Source: Nothopassalora personata (lineage: Eukaryota; Ascomycota; Dothideomycetes; Mycosphaerellales; Mycosphaerellaceae). From it: a stretch of DNA of 64,000 nt. The notes under the pieces were generated by a model. That model did not search any database. It saw only the letters and a list, made by a program, of their open reading frames with translations, and was not told where the DNA came from. Within the stretch, counting starts at the first letter, position 1. Each line of letters opens with the position of its first letter. Made by a program: the position numbers and the translations under genes. Below are positions 48,792-59,254 of the stretch, in pieces. The DNA is taken from positions 2,108,001-2,172,000 of the forward strand of contig CM066296.1 of NCBI GenBank assembly GCA_033816765.1, in the 5' to 3' direction.

Positions 48792-50683
48792 ATGGCTGCA
48801 CGCACAGCAGGAGGCAACTCTGCCTTCCACAACTTCCACAACGACTACGCTCACATCGCTGACCCCAACGAGCGCCGCAGACTCGCGCTCGCCGAGATCG
48901 ACAAGGCATCATTTGGTTGGTACCATGTGCGCGCCTGTGCCGTCGCCGGTACTGGCTTCTTCACGGACGCATACGACATCTTCGCCATTAGCATTGTCAC
49001 AACCTGCTTGGGTATCGTGTACTGGCAGCAAGATAGCGGCAAGATACCAACCTCGGCGGATACAGCTATCAAGGTCGCAACCTCGGGTGGTACTGTCATT
49101 GGGCAGCTTGGTTTCGGCATCCTCGCAGATATCGTTGGTCGCAAGAAGATGTACGGTCTTGAATTGATTGTCATCATCTTCGCGACTGTCGCTCAGGCTC
49201 TGACCTCGGACTCGGCTTCCATGTCACTTGTCGGCACTATGATCTTCTGGCGTGTGCTGATGGGTATTGGTATCGGTGGTGGTGAGTTTGTGATCTGCCT
49301 AAACAAGCTCTGGACACGACTCGCTGACATCTTCCAGACTACCCACTGTCCTCGATCATTACCTCCGAGTTCGCGACCACCAAGTGGAGAGGCGCCATGA
49401 TGGGGGCCGTCTTCGCCATGCAGGGTCTCGGCCAGTTCGGTGCTGGTGTTGTGGCTCTCGTCGCCGTTGTTGGCTTCAAGGAGTCTCTCCTCAGCGCACG
49501 CAGCGCATCTAAGCCACAGGCTGCTTGCGATGGTGTCTGCTTGATCGCTGTTGACAAGATCTGGCGTATCATTATCGGAATGGGTGCTTTGCCAGGCTGC
49601 ATCGCCCTCTACTTCCGTCTCACTATTCCAGAGGTACGTACAAAACCGCGCGAGGCATAGTCTGAAATCCAGCTAACGATCGCAGACCCCTCGCTACACT
49701 TTTGATGTCTCTCGTGATGGCGTCAAGGGTGGCTCCGACGTCAAGGCCTACCTGAGCGGAACTGCCGAGGGTGTCCCAGACGAGATCACCCGTGCCACTG
49801 CCATGACGGAAACCGCTCCAGACCTCGATGTTCCAAAGGCATCCTGGAGAGATTTTGGCAAGCACATTGGGAAGTGGAAATACGGAAAGGTCCTTTTCGG
49901 GACTGCCGCCTCCTGGTTCTTGCTCGACGTTGCTTTCTACGGTATTGGTCTCAACAACTCTACCATTCTCCAGGCCATTGGTTATGGCAAGGGTGTCAAC
50001 GCCTACGAATTCCTCTACAACATTGCCATCGGTAACATGATCCTGGTCTGCGCCGGCGCTATTCCAGGTTACTGGGTGACGGTCGCTCTTGTTGACACCG
50101 TCGGTCGTAAGCCGATCCAGCTGATGGGTTTCATCATTCTGACCATCGTCTTCTGCATCATGGGTTTCGCCTACGACCACATCGGTACAAGCGGTCTCCT
50201 CGCCTGCTACGTTCTGGCCGAATTCTTCTTCAACTTCGGCCCCAACAGCACAACTTTCATCGTCCCTGGAGAGTGCTTCCCAACCCGCTACCGATCCACT
50301 TGCCACGGTATCTCCGCTGCCGCTGGTAAGGTCGGTTCCATCATCGCCCAGGCCGCCATCGCTCCACTCCGTACACGCGGTGCCACCGCTACCAACGCCT
50401 CCCCATGGCTCGACCACGTCCTCCAGATCTTCGCGCTCTTCATGTTGCTAGGTTGCTTCACCACCCTCCTCATCCCAGAGACCAAGCGCAAGGTCAGCAT
50501 AAATACCAACTGCTTACTTACCACACATTTGCTAACGATACATCACAGACTCTCGAGCAGCTTGCCGGCGAAGTTCCAGGCACACCAGAGTACGACCCAG
50601 AGCTTGCCGGTCTTGCACACACCTACAGCGCTGATTCGGACCGAACCGGCAAAGAGCACATCTCGGCCGGGAAGGACGTCTGA
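48792..50683 (+). CDS. pho84: PHO84-type high-affinity phosphate:H+ symporter (575 aa)
   Basis: Plasma-membrane uptake of inorganic phosphate with protons (MFS, PHS family). Four exons: 48792-49281, 49338-49633, 49686-50492, 50549-50683. Introns of 52-56 bp have clear GT..AG ends (GTGAGT, GTACGT, GTCAGC donors) and, in the last, a GCTAACG branch point. All joins keep frame. Signatures: AVAGTGFFTDAYDIFAIS in TM1, QLGFGILADIVGRKKMYG (MFS motif between TM2 and TM3), GIGIGGDYPLSSIITSEFA across the first splice, WFLLDVAFYGIGLNNS, FNFGPNSTTFIVPGECFPTRYRSTCHG and IPETKRK near the end. A variable loop (residues about 262-320) joins the two halves. It is the first gene right of the dead-repeat block. 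Confidence 0.95.
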
Positions 50684-53138
50684 CCCGGATAAGCATGACG
50701 TTGTGTGTCTGTTGTACTTACTGGAACGTTTTTTTTGCTAGAATGAAACCACCTTCTATACATACAACGGCAATGAGCATTGACGATTTATGAAATCCCC
50801 ATGTATAACTTAAGGGGAGTTATCGCTGAAGATACAATCCGCAGAATCGACCAGGATCTCTCTTCTGCCTATAACGCTGAAATTGTGTTCAATGATGTCG
50901 TTGCATCCATCAAGCCCGCAGGAGACGTTGCGCTACTGTCCCCACCCGGAGCCTGTAGTCAAGCTCTTCGCAAACCCAGTAATCAACATTATTATCCCAC
51001 CCCTGAACGACATGGGTGGGTTCCTACGAGTCTTAGACAGGATAAATCGTGGTTTGTGACACTGCCGTCTTGGCCTCGATCCGACAAAGTCAGAGAAGGT
51101 GATTGATGAAGTAGCAGTATCTGCCAGCGAATATGAAGCGTTCGACACCAGATTGATATTGCAAGGAGGTATTCAGCAAGTCACCTGACTTTCACCTCAG
51201 CACAATCGAAATTGCCCTTGAAAGAATACAGTCTGGCCCTTCACGCATGTTCAACCTCGCTTCCCTAGATAAGACCAAGCCAATGTCCCCACTCCCAGAC
51301 TCATCTCTTCGCGCTTCCAAGTAAGCTCTCCTTAAAACATACTCAAAGCACGACGAAGCCGCGTCAGTGCAGCGAAGTATCGACAGCGCCCGCTGGGTAC
51401 AATGGCTGCGAATCAGCAAGCGTGATAGCAGCAATCGGTTGCATCGTTGGACACTTACACCTCTCTAAAGGTAAATTGCTTAAAAACGTGTCTATTGGCA
51501 GGTTGACGTCTGTCCCGACCCAATTCCAGGTGGCGTGCAGCGAGTGCACGAGCCCGTGCAGTCTTCGTTCGTTGTGCACACCCCACCACAGCCTGCAGCG
51601 AGACTGCCGCTGATCAGGGCCGCTAGAGCGGTGAAAATGGTTATGATGGCGTCTGCATTTTGTTTGCGAAGGGTGTGACACGTTGGCGTAGGAGGGCGGG
51701 GCAGGGCAATGTAATTGAGGGGTTTGGATAGAATGAGGAAGTGCTTTACAGCGTGTGAGCGGTAGTGCTCTACATGACCTGTTCATTGTGTAGAATTTTT
51801 GAAAAAAAAAACGGTATTGCCGACATACGTGCAGATCGATCGAGCATGATATAAATGAGATCAGGGGGCATGCCGGTAAGCATTTTTGGCGAGCTTGAAT
51901 TCAAGCCCCAGCGTGCTCAGCAAGAAGCTGAAGTTATGTGTAGAATGAATGCTGCGAGACGGGTGCGAAGCATGAAAGCCGCTTCAGTCTCTATCGGTGA
52001 AGTGGCTGCTGCGTATCCGATCCAAACCCACTGTCCACACGACCATTGATCTGAAATCTTCTTGAAGTGAAGAATGGACGTGTCCAGAAGCCGCCACTGA
52101 ACCACAAGCAGTTACCGCACCACGTCTCATGTCTTCTCGGATCCCGACATCCTTTTCCGGTACTCATACGGCCGCAGTGCTTTGCAAGAGTCAGCGAGCA
52201 TAAGGGAGATGATCGATGCAACTTTACATGGACAGGACCTTGTCTCACAACAGACAAAATAATCGGGCAGACCTTGTGCCGGTGGCAGCTTGAGGGTTGG
52301 TGAGAGCAGAAGAGAGACGTGACGCCAGTGTTCGGAGGTGAGGCACTAAGGACGATTTGATGAGAATCGTGAACGTGTTGTATAGCATGGAGAATGTGTT
52401 CAACAGAAGGTTAGGGTACAATGCCAAGCTCGCACATTGCCGTACGAAATACCAGTATCGTGTCTGCCGTGAAGTGGAAAGGCTCCAGGCATACAGAGTG
52501 TTATGTTTCTCGTGGTAGATCAACACATTGCCATGATGGCATGATTGATGCGAGAGCCTCTAAGCGCGCCTCGTTTACTCGTTGTCAGCCTTTCGGATGG
52601 CCATTTCGATTTTGTACTTGCGGACATCAGACTCGGCATCGTGATTCTCTTCTGCTCCAACAGCGGAATCTCCAAGTCATCTTCGAGATCTCCTTCCCGC
52701 GTGTTCTCGGCGAGAGCTCTCACATGCTGGGGCTTCGAAGATGGAACCTGCTGCCGCCAAAGGGAACGGTGGTGGAGTAGTGGCGGCGACTGGCGACGGC
52801 TTGAGGCCCATCACCTGACTCCATGGACGAATGGGGTCCACTTGTACCAGTGCTGTCGAACTGAGGTTGTGCGATCGGTGTCTGTGGTTTGAGAGCCGAT
52901 ACAGGGGCAGGACGTGAAGCAGCATTGAAGGCGGATGCGGGTGAAGTACGGACCATGAGTGGCGGCGGAAATGCTTGCATAGCTGGCGGGCCCGATGTTA
53001 TCTGTACCAGTACCAGTCGCTTGAGGACGTGTGGCCGAAGTTTGTGTGGAGGAACCCGTTGATGGAGCAGTCACAGCAGTAGGCGATGGACCAGGCGCAG
53101 CCTGCTGGCAAAGGACTGCGATGAGAATGACCGCCTCT
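50684..53138. other. Gene-poor stretch with possible exons at its right end
   Basis: 50684-52580 shows no supported gene. On the minus strand, 52980-52720 is open and begins MQAFPPPLMVRTSPASAF (Pro/Ser/Thr-rich). A further piece ending at 52582 reads YKIEMAIRKADNE before a stop. These may be later exons of the gene that starts at 53516, but I could not find splice sites that join them cleanly. Confidence 0.3.
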
Positions 53139-53516
53139 TTACTGTCCCCGCGAGGTTCCCGACTGTGGCTCAGTCCTTAGCTTCCTCTCCAGGTCTCGGC
53201 AAACTGCAGCATGTTTGCCAATCTGCACCAGAAGGTGAAAGGTACCATCTTTCGGATCCGGTGGCAGTTTCGCTATGCAGTCTGTCGGCAAACGATCATG
53301 GCCACCTTGGTCGGAATTGATGTTTTGGATGACGAGGATCTGGCCATCCCTCATGTGCCGCTGGTCACTTCCCGGCCACAGGCCGTCATAAGTTGACATT
53401 CTGGCATCTTCTGATTTGATCTCGCCCTCAAGAGCGGCTTGCTGCTGGAGCAGAGACTGAGGGCCGTCAGGTGGCGAAGTGCGAGGCTCAGTAGTTGTGG
53501 GGCGCTGGTCCGACAT
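53139..53516 (-). CDS. Hypothetical protein, probable first exon
   Basis: Starts MSDQRPTTTEPRTSPPDG and contains LLQQQAALEGEIKSEDARMS and FHLLVQIGKHAAVCRDLERK, an acidic then basic helical composition that looks coding. The frame stops at 53139 (SGTSRGQ). A GTAAAG donor-like site overlaps the stop, so the real gene may continue into the Pro-rich minus-strand pieces further left. No known domain. Function is unknown, and the 3' structure is unresolved. Confidence 0.4.
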   Translation of the reverse strand: MSDQRPTTTEPRTSPPDGPQSLLQQQAALEGEIKSEDARMSTYDGLWPGSDQRHMRDGQILVIQNINSDQGGHDRLPTDCIAKLPPDPKDGTFHLLVQIGKHAAVCRDLERKLRTEPQSGTSRGQ

Positions 53517-55246
53517 CGTGACGAGTGAAACTGTTTGTGGTCAGCGCGTCTGCAAGCGAACTTCCATCTGAAAGGCTTACCGACCGTGCCAATACTAGTG
53601 GCCTGGTGAAGCAGCAGCGGGAACCTGTTCAATGCCAAGCCCGGCCATTGATAGTAGAAGGTCGGATGGCTTCTTCGTCCATGGACCTGCAAAGGTGCTG
53701 TACATATACGCAGAGATGTCCACGCCAGAGTCTAGATTTACTCTATGTCTTGCTTGCCATCACCTTCGCATTTCTGCTCAGCGAAATCAGAGGCATTGCA
53801 GTGTCGCCGACATGATCAAACTGGCAGAGCGGATACTGTGCGTACTCATCGACACCGGAAACGATGCCCCGGGACATGCCATTGGACCCCAATCCGGACC
53901 TGTGCTGCTACTCGTTGGCAGTCCCAGGCTGACGGTATCGAGTATATTCACCCAGGCGGCTTACTTCGGTTTGGACCTATGCACGAAAACGACATGCATC
54001 TCCACATCGTTCGCAGGAGTGGGAACCAAGTCGCATATACACAGTAACGTCGCTTCCCCCTGTGATGGACAGGCTCCAAAATCTAAACGCTTGGCATGGC
54101 GTTTGCTATTGTTGACACCCTGAAGGTACATGCTCCAGTAGTAGACAGTAGCCAGCATCATCAAAAGTCGATCGTTCATCGCACCGTCCAGTCTTTGTCG
54201 ATGCGAATCGACGGTGGCGTAAACATACAAAGCGGTGGGTCCCCGTCCAAGACCGAGGCTAGGCTGAAGCGCCCTCCTACAGACTATCGGCGTCCTCCCA
54301 GAAGGTTGGCATTTAATGCGCGTCCAGGCTCATGTGATTCTTGGTGTTCCGCATATCGTAGCCAGATCAACCCATGAGTGTCCAGGTCGTGGCACCACTG
54401 ATCAACAACCATGAAATGCCTCAAAATGAAACTTCCGTTCCCATGGCGGCCTCAAAACGTCTCCGTTGAAGGGACGAAGACCCCAGACGCGATAGCTTGA
54501 TAGCAGACATGGCTGACACAATTTATCTTCAAAATTGATACCCATCGATAACCTTGCTTGACTCAACCCAAACATCTCTGCCGCATATTGCAGTCACCAC
54601 ACATTTCCGCAAGGCAGGGCTATGTGCCGAGCAGTCGCTCCCCTCCCACCAGGCCCTTTCAGTGGGATTTTTACAACAATCGGCGACCTCTCAGACGTTC
54701 TCCAGCAATTTCCCCCGAAGCCACTCAGGCTACGAGTCATCGACTGTGGCCAAGAAGAGGAAGCCCTGATACTTATGACGTCGATACCGAAGCCTCCACA
54801 TCACCAAGTTCTCCCCGAACGGCATCCGTGCTCGCGTAACGATATACATGGGACCTGATCCAGAGCACAAGATAGGGTGCAGCCGAACCGAGGTGTCCCG
54901 CTCATGCCTCTACCCTAGCCCAGTGTTCCAGTCTGTCTGCGTTAGGGACGGCACCGTGGTCTCGCCCGGAGCATGGTTCTATCCATCCGCAAGATCGTTG
55001 TGTGCCAGAGCACCAACAAGGACAAGACTTGGGTCCCAAGGAGGGCGGCTCGTCATCTATTTTCGAAGAGTCCGTCTTAGCGGGCAGCGCGTACAGGCAA
55101 AAACTCGCAAGGGTGTAGCGGAGCTTGCTTGTTTCGCATGAAAATATCGCAGAACAGCTTGAGGGGATGGAAGTTGCTGCAGGCAGCTTTCCTCATTCCT
55201 CCACGCAATCATTCCAAGCGTTCGGTTCCGTCATGTGATCTCGGCA
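53517..55246. other. Gene-poor stretch
   Basis: Plus-strand frames between 53525 and 55141 overlap in different phases and lack protein-like content. Nothing is supported. Confidence 0.3.
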
Positions 55247-55636
55247 TCATTGACGACTTCCAGCGCGCCTTCCACGACACCCGACTCCATATAACACTTT
55301 CAGGACCGGCCACGGATGCGAAGTCAACAGATTGTCTGATCTGAGATATTGTCGATGGTCGATGGGCAAAGAGCGGAGCCAATTGCACGTATCCTGGTTT
55401 GTTACATAAGGCCAACCATGATTTCGAAGTTCTGGTATGTAGAACGTCGTTTGCGAGTAGTACGCTGGTGCGACTCTGTTTCTGACCCATTTGGCGATGT
55501 GAAGCTGAACGGGAGGGTGGTAGGAGGGGTCTATGGTCATTGTATTGTTGGGGATATTGATGGTGAGGACGAAGCCTAAGATGTGATTGGAGACTTCTGG
55601 GGGAAGGCCTTGGATGCGTTGTTGGAGGTCGTCCAT
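55247..55636 (-). CDS. F-box-like short fungal protein (129 aa, possible 3' frameshift)
   Basis: Begins MDDLQQRIQGLPPEVSNHIL, like the first helix of an F-box (substrate adaptor of SCF ubiquitin ligases), but much shorter than usual F-box proteins. Then come HPPVQLHIAKWVRNRVAPAY, TTFYIPELRNHG and WLRSLPIDHRQYL. After about residue 115 the frame gives an unconvincing basic tail. An alternative frame starting within GTTATATGGAG reads MESGVVEGALEVVNDAEIT to a stop at about 55230, and looks more natural. A 1-nt frameshift near 55290, or an assembly error, could explain this. Assignment to the F-box family is tentative. Confidence 0.5.
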   Translation of the reverse strand: MDDLQQRIQGLPPEVSNHILGFVLTINIPNNTMTIDPSYHPPVQLHIAKWVRNRVAPAYYSQTTFYIPELRNHGWPYVTNQDTCNWLRSLPIDHRQYLRSDNLLTSHPWPVLKVLYGVGCRGRRAGSRQ

Positions 55637-55920
55637 GGCGGCGGTGTGTAACTAGTGGTGATCTTCGTGTTGCCACGGTAGTGTGGAAATGTATGGCTTG
55701 CGAAGCGCGAGAGAGATGTACCTGAAGGTGGATCATGTCTCCAGAAAGTAATCTGGCACGTGAGAACTTAAACGTTAGTAGCTATACTGTCAGTACGCGG
55801 AGTGTAAGCCTGAGGCATAGATGAAACATATGAACATCGCATTGCATTGCAGACCTGCCTGTCGGTCGCGTTGGTACTCCCTAAACTCCGTGGTATGTAC
55901 AATGCTCTTTTCTTGCGTTT

Positions 55921-56381
55921 CTACTTGGTTACGTTGGCAGGTGTCACGGCGTATGTCGGTCGCACGAAACTGTGGTGTGTCAATATCCCCAAATATATCT
56001 TCATCCTCATTCTGAACATACACATCCTTGTTGTATACTGGCGCAGCCTTTCCGAGCAGCTCCTGCTCCATCTTCTGCTGTGCGTAGTGTCTCCGTACTG
56101 CATCGCGGTCCTCTTCGGCTTGTAGCAGTGGGACGAGGTAAATGCGTGACCACATCTTCTCTCGCGCAAGTTCGCTGTACTAAACGTCAGGCTCCACCTC
56201 CATAACATATTCAACTGCCATACTTGTGCTCTCTAATGCCCTGTCCGACTCTGTAGAAACCGTATGTCATGACTCCCGCGACGGCCGCAAGATACCAGGC
56301 AGGTCTGAAGCCACGGACTGGCAGGTTTCGGCGGTATTGGACTGGCTCGTAGCCGCCCGTGGGCGGCATATCCTGAGGCAT
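55921..56381 (-). CDS. ndufa13: NADH:ubiquinone oxidoreductase subunit NDUFA13/GRIM-19-like (119 aa)
   Basis: Accessory subunit of mitochondrial complex I. Three exons: 56381-56224, 56174-56022, 55969-55921, with introns of 49 and 52 bp (GTATGG..TACAG and GTATGT..CACAG). The joins restore REHNELAREKMWSRIYLVPL and then YNKDVFVRPTYAVTP, the family's typical C-terminus. The N-terminus MPQDMPPTGGYEPVQYRRNL precedes a single membrane helix (WYLAAVAGVMTYGFYRVG). Length fits fungal orthologues. Unspliced readings end in unrelated tails, so the short introns decide the model. Divergent from NOP56 across 331 bp. 55637-55920 shows no gene. Confidence 0.9.
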
Positions 56382-56712
56382 GACGGCGGTGGTGATCGAT
56401 AGTGTGGGTGTGTGTGATGTGCAGTATATGGGGGATATGGAGAGATATGTCCCCAATGGCAGCAGTGAGGTTGGTACAGCAGCGACGTCCTATCGGCTGG
56501 CCCCGCTAGTTCCACAACTAAATTCTAGCGCTCTTTCGAGCTTGAGCTTTTTTGCATCTGCGAATTTGTCCAAATCGAATGAGAAATCGATCACAGCGAC
56601 GGAGCATGCGGACCGAATAGCTGGAGAACACCGCGCACTCGAACAAACGAACGAACGAACGCTACGAACATCGTCGCCGACATTCTCTCGGAGGATTGGG
56701 ACGACCACCACC
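56382..56712. promoter_or_regulatory. Bidirectional promoter region NDUFA13 / NOP56
   Basis: 331 bp between two divergent start codons. It includes a GAACAAACGAACGAACGAACG run (a short CGAA tandem near 56640-56662) close to the NOP56 start. No TATA box is obvious, as is common for housekeeping genes. Confidence 0.55.
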
Positions 56713-58433
56713 ATGTCGGTCGACTTCCTCCTCCACGAATCCTCCGTCGGCTACGCCATCTTCAAGGTCAAGCTCCAGTCCGATGAGGTCGGCGCACGCA
56801 CGAAAGAGGTGCAAGAGGCACAGACAGATCTCGCCAAGTTCGGCAAAATGGTCCATCTCGTGTCTTTTGCGCCCTTCCAAGGAGCCAGCCAGGCGCTCGA
56901 AAACGCCAACGACGTGTCGGAGGGTATCATGAGCGACTACCTCAAGACCGTCCTCGAGGCGAATCTGCCCAAGGCCGGCAAGAAGAACAAGATCACGCTG
57001 GGTGTGGGCGACAAGAACTTGGCGGGAAGCATCAAGGCTGGCTTCACTGGACTGGAGTGCGAAACCCCCGACACGAGCGAGCTGGCGGCAGATCTCCTCC
57101 GTGGACTGCGACTACACGCTGAGAAGCTGCTCAAGCAGTTGCAGACTGGCGACATCTCCCGTGCGCAGCTGGGTCTGGGTCACGCATACTCGCGAGCCAA
57201 GGTCAAGTTCAGCGTGCAGAAGAACGACAACCATATCATCCAAGCCATTGCGACTATCGACCATCTCGACAAGGCCGTCAACACTTTCTCCATGCGAGTG
57301 CGCGAATGGTACGGCTGGCACTTCCCCGAGCTCGTGAAGATCGTTAGCGAGAACCACAAGTATGCGAAGTGTGCGCTGTTCATCGGCGACAAGAAGACTC
57401 TGTCCGAGGACAGCCTACACGAGCTCGCCGCTATCGTGGACGACGATGAGAGTGTCGCACGAGCTATCATTGAGGCTGCACGAGTATCAATGGGTCAGGA
57501 CATCTCAGAGACCGACATGGAGAACGTCATGCTTTTTGCCAAGCGCACCGCAGATCTGACCGCATACCGAAAGTCCCTGGGCAACTACCTCGTCGCAAAG
57601 ATGGGTGTTGTCGCACCCAACCTTGCAGCACTCATCGGCGAGACTGTCGGTGCTCGTCTGATCTCTCACGCCGGCTCCCTCACCAACTTGGCCAAGTACC
57701 CTGCCTCGACCGTTCAGATCCTTGGAGCTGAGAAGGCGCTTTTCCGTGCTCTTAAGACCAAGGGCAACACACCCAAATATGGTCTTATCTACCACTCGTC
57801 ATTTATTGGCCGCGCAGGCATGAAGAACAAGGGCAGAATATCTCGATTCCTCGCGAATAAGACATCTATTGCTTCACGTATCGACAACTTCAGCATGCAG
57901 CCTACCCGGAAGTTTGGTGAGGCGCTCAAGGCACAGGTCGACGAGAGATTACGGTTCTACGCTGAGGGCATCAACCCAACCAAGAACGCAGACGCGATGG
58001 TATGGCATAGTCGATTCATACTTCCTGCAGCACACTAACAGTCTCACAGAAAGCCGCAATGGACGCCACCCTCGCAGGCATGGACATCGACGATCCGACC
58101 GACGCCGGCGCCGAAGATGCTCTTTCCGCTCCAGGCGTGACAGCACAAGCAACCGAGCAAAAACAACGCAAAGAAAAGAAGAAGAAGTCCAAGTCGGAAG
58201 ACGTGGAGATGGAGGACGCGCCCACGATCGACGACAGGGCCGCACGAAAAGCAGCGAAGAAGGCCAAGAAGCTACAACAAGAGGCCGCGGCAGATGTAGA
58301 CGAGGAAGCCGTTCAGAAGAAGCTCAAGAAAGAGAAGAAAGAGAAGAAAGAGAAGCGAAAGAGCGAGACACTTGCGGCGGGAGAGGTGCCGGATGAGCAG
58401 ATCAAGAAGAAAAAGAAGAGCAAGTCGGCGTGA
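56713..58433 (+). CDS. nop56: Nucleolar protein NOP56 (box C/D snoRNP core, 556 aa)
   Basis: Scaffold of box C/D snoRNPs, which guide 2'-O-methylation and processing of pre-rRNA in the nucleolus. Two exons, 56713-57999 and 58050-58433, with a 50-bp intron (GTATGG..TCACAG), phase 0. The N-terminal domain opens VDFLLHESSVGYAIFKVK and has KFGKMVHLVSFAPFQGASQA. The NOP domain contains MGVVAPNLAALIGETVGARL and ISHAGSLTNLAKYPASTVQI, LGAEKALFRALKTKGNTPKYG. The C-terminal KKE/D tail (about 110 residues of Lys/Glu blocks) is typical of Nop56/Nop58. The LENANDVSEGIMSDYLKT stretch and the start favour Nop56 over Nop58. The frame is open upstream of the ATG to 56380 but carries no family sequence. Confidence 0.95.
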
Positions 58434-58797
58434 GGTCTGACCCGAGTTGTGATGTATAGTCTGCTCTGATGGAGTTGTGGTGGGAGCGTTCAGGGCGTCC
58501 GATGGCGTATCGATTGTACTTGGACACGCTGTGTGTGTGGGCGATGTGCCTCGCTCGATGGATGACTAGAGCGCATATTGATTGGCCTGTACAATGCACG
58601 AATGAAATTTTCACGCCTCCAGCCACCGAGCGCTCCTGACAAAGGAGGTGGTTACCCCCGCCAAGCCAAAGTTGAAGCAAGTCTCCACGCTATAGCGCGG
58701 CCATCGTGGCGTTTAAGAAACCCTCAGTCGTGTCAATGTACTGGCGGTCACCTCTATGTCGAGAGCCCTCACACATCCTTGGGTGGTGTCTCGACCA

Positions 58798-58992
58798 TTA
58801 CCTCATGCCAGGCATCGCCTCCGTCAAGTCAGATCTGCAAGACAACGCAGCCAAGACGACGTCGCGTTTCATGATCTCATTCTCCCTGATGACCTTGGCC
58901 GCTCAATCGAGCGCGGTTTGTCCCATCTGCATGTCCTGGTCGCCTGCAGTAACTTGTGTCTCACGAACAATATCCATTTGTGTCTCCCCCAT
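58798..58992 (-). pseudogene. Short unidentified frame with one in-frame TGA
   Basis: From an ATG at 58992 the minus strand reads MGETQMDIVRETQVTAGDQD and so on, meets a TGA at 58905-58903, and continues in the same frame (AAKVIRENEIMKRDVVLAAL) to a TAA at 58798. Both halves look like one small helical protein of about 64 residues, with the stop in place of a likely CGA (Arg). It could be a remnant or the last exon of a decayed gene. Not recognised. The rest of 58434-59254 has no supported gene. Confidence 0.35.
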
Positions 58993-59254
58993 ACACGGTC
59001 TGTCTGGAAGCCTGATGCAGCAGGACAAATCATCATCTGAAGGTACTGTAACGCCACGGCGGCCTCGGACACTTCACTACTCAGAGAGACCGTGTCTTCC
59101 CCTATTGATAAATACTATAGGAGGAACATGCGACGGAATCGGCTTGGAGTATGAGCTTCGGTCGAGCTAGCGGTTGCTCGTGCGTATGATGGGTGTCGCA
59201 TGTGAAGGTGTGGCCAGTTTACGGCAAGTATACAGTCTGCTGCGTGGGAGACAT

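Noticed and set aside
49623..50417. 264-codon minus-strand frame opposite the phosphate transporter
   Set aside because: Antisense shadow; it crosses a real intron boundary and has no motif.
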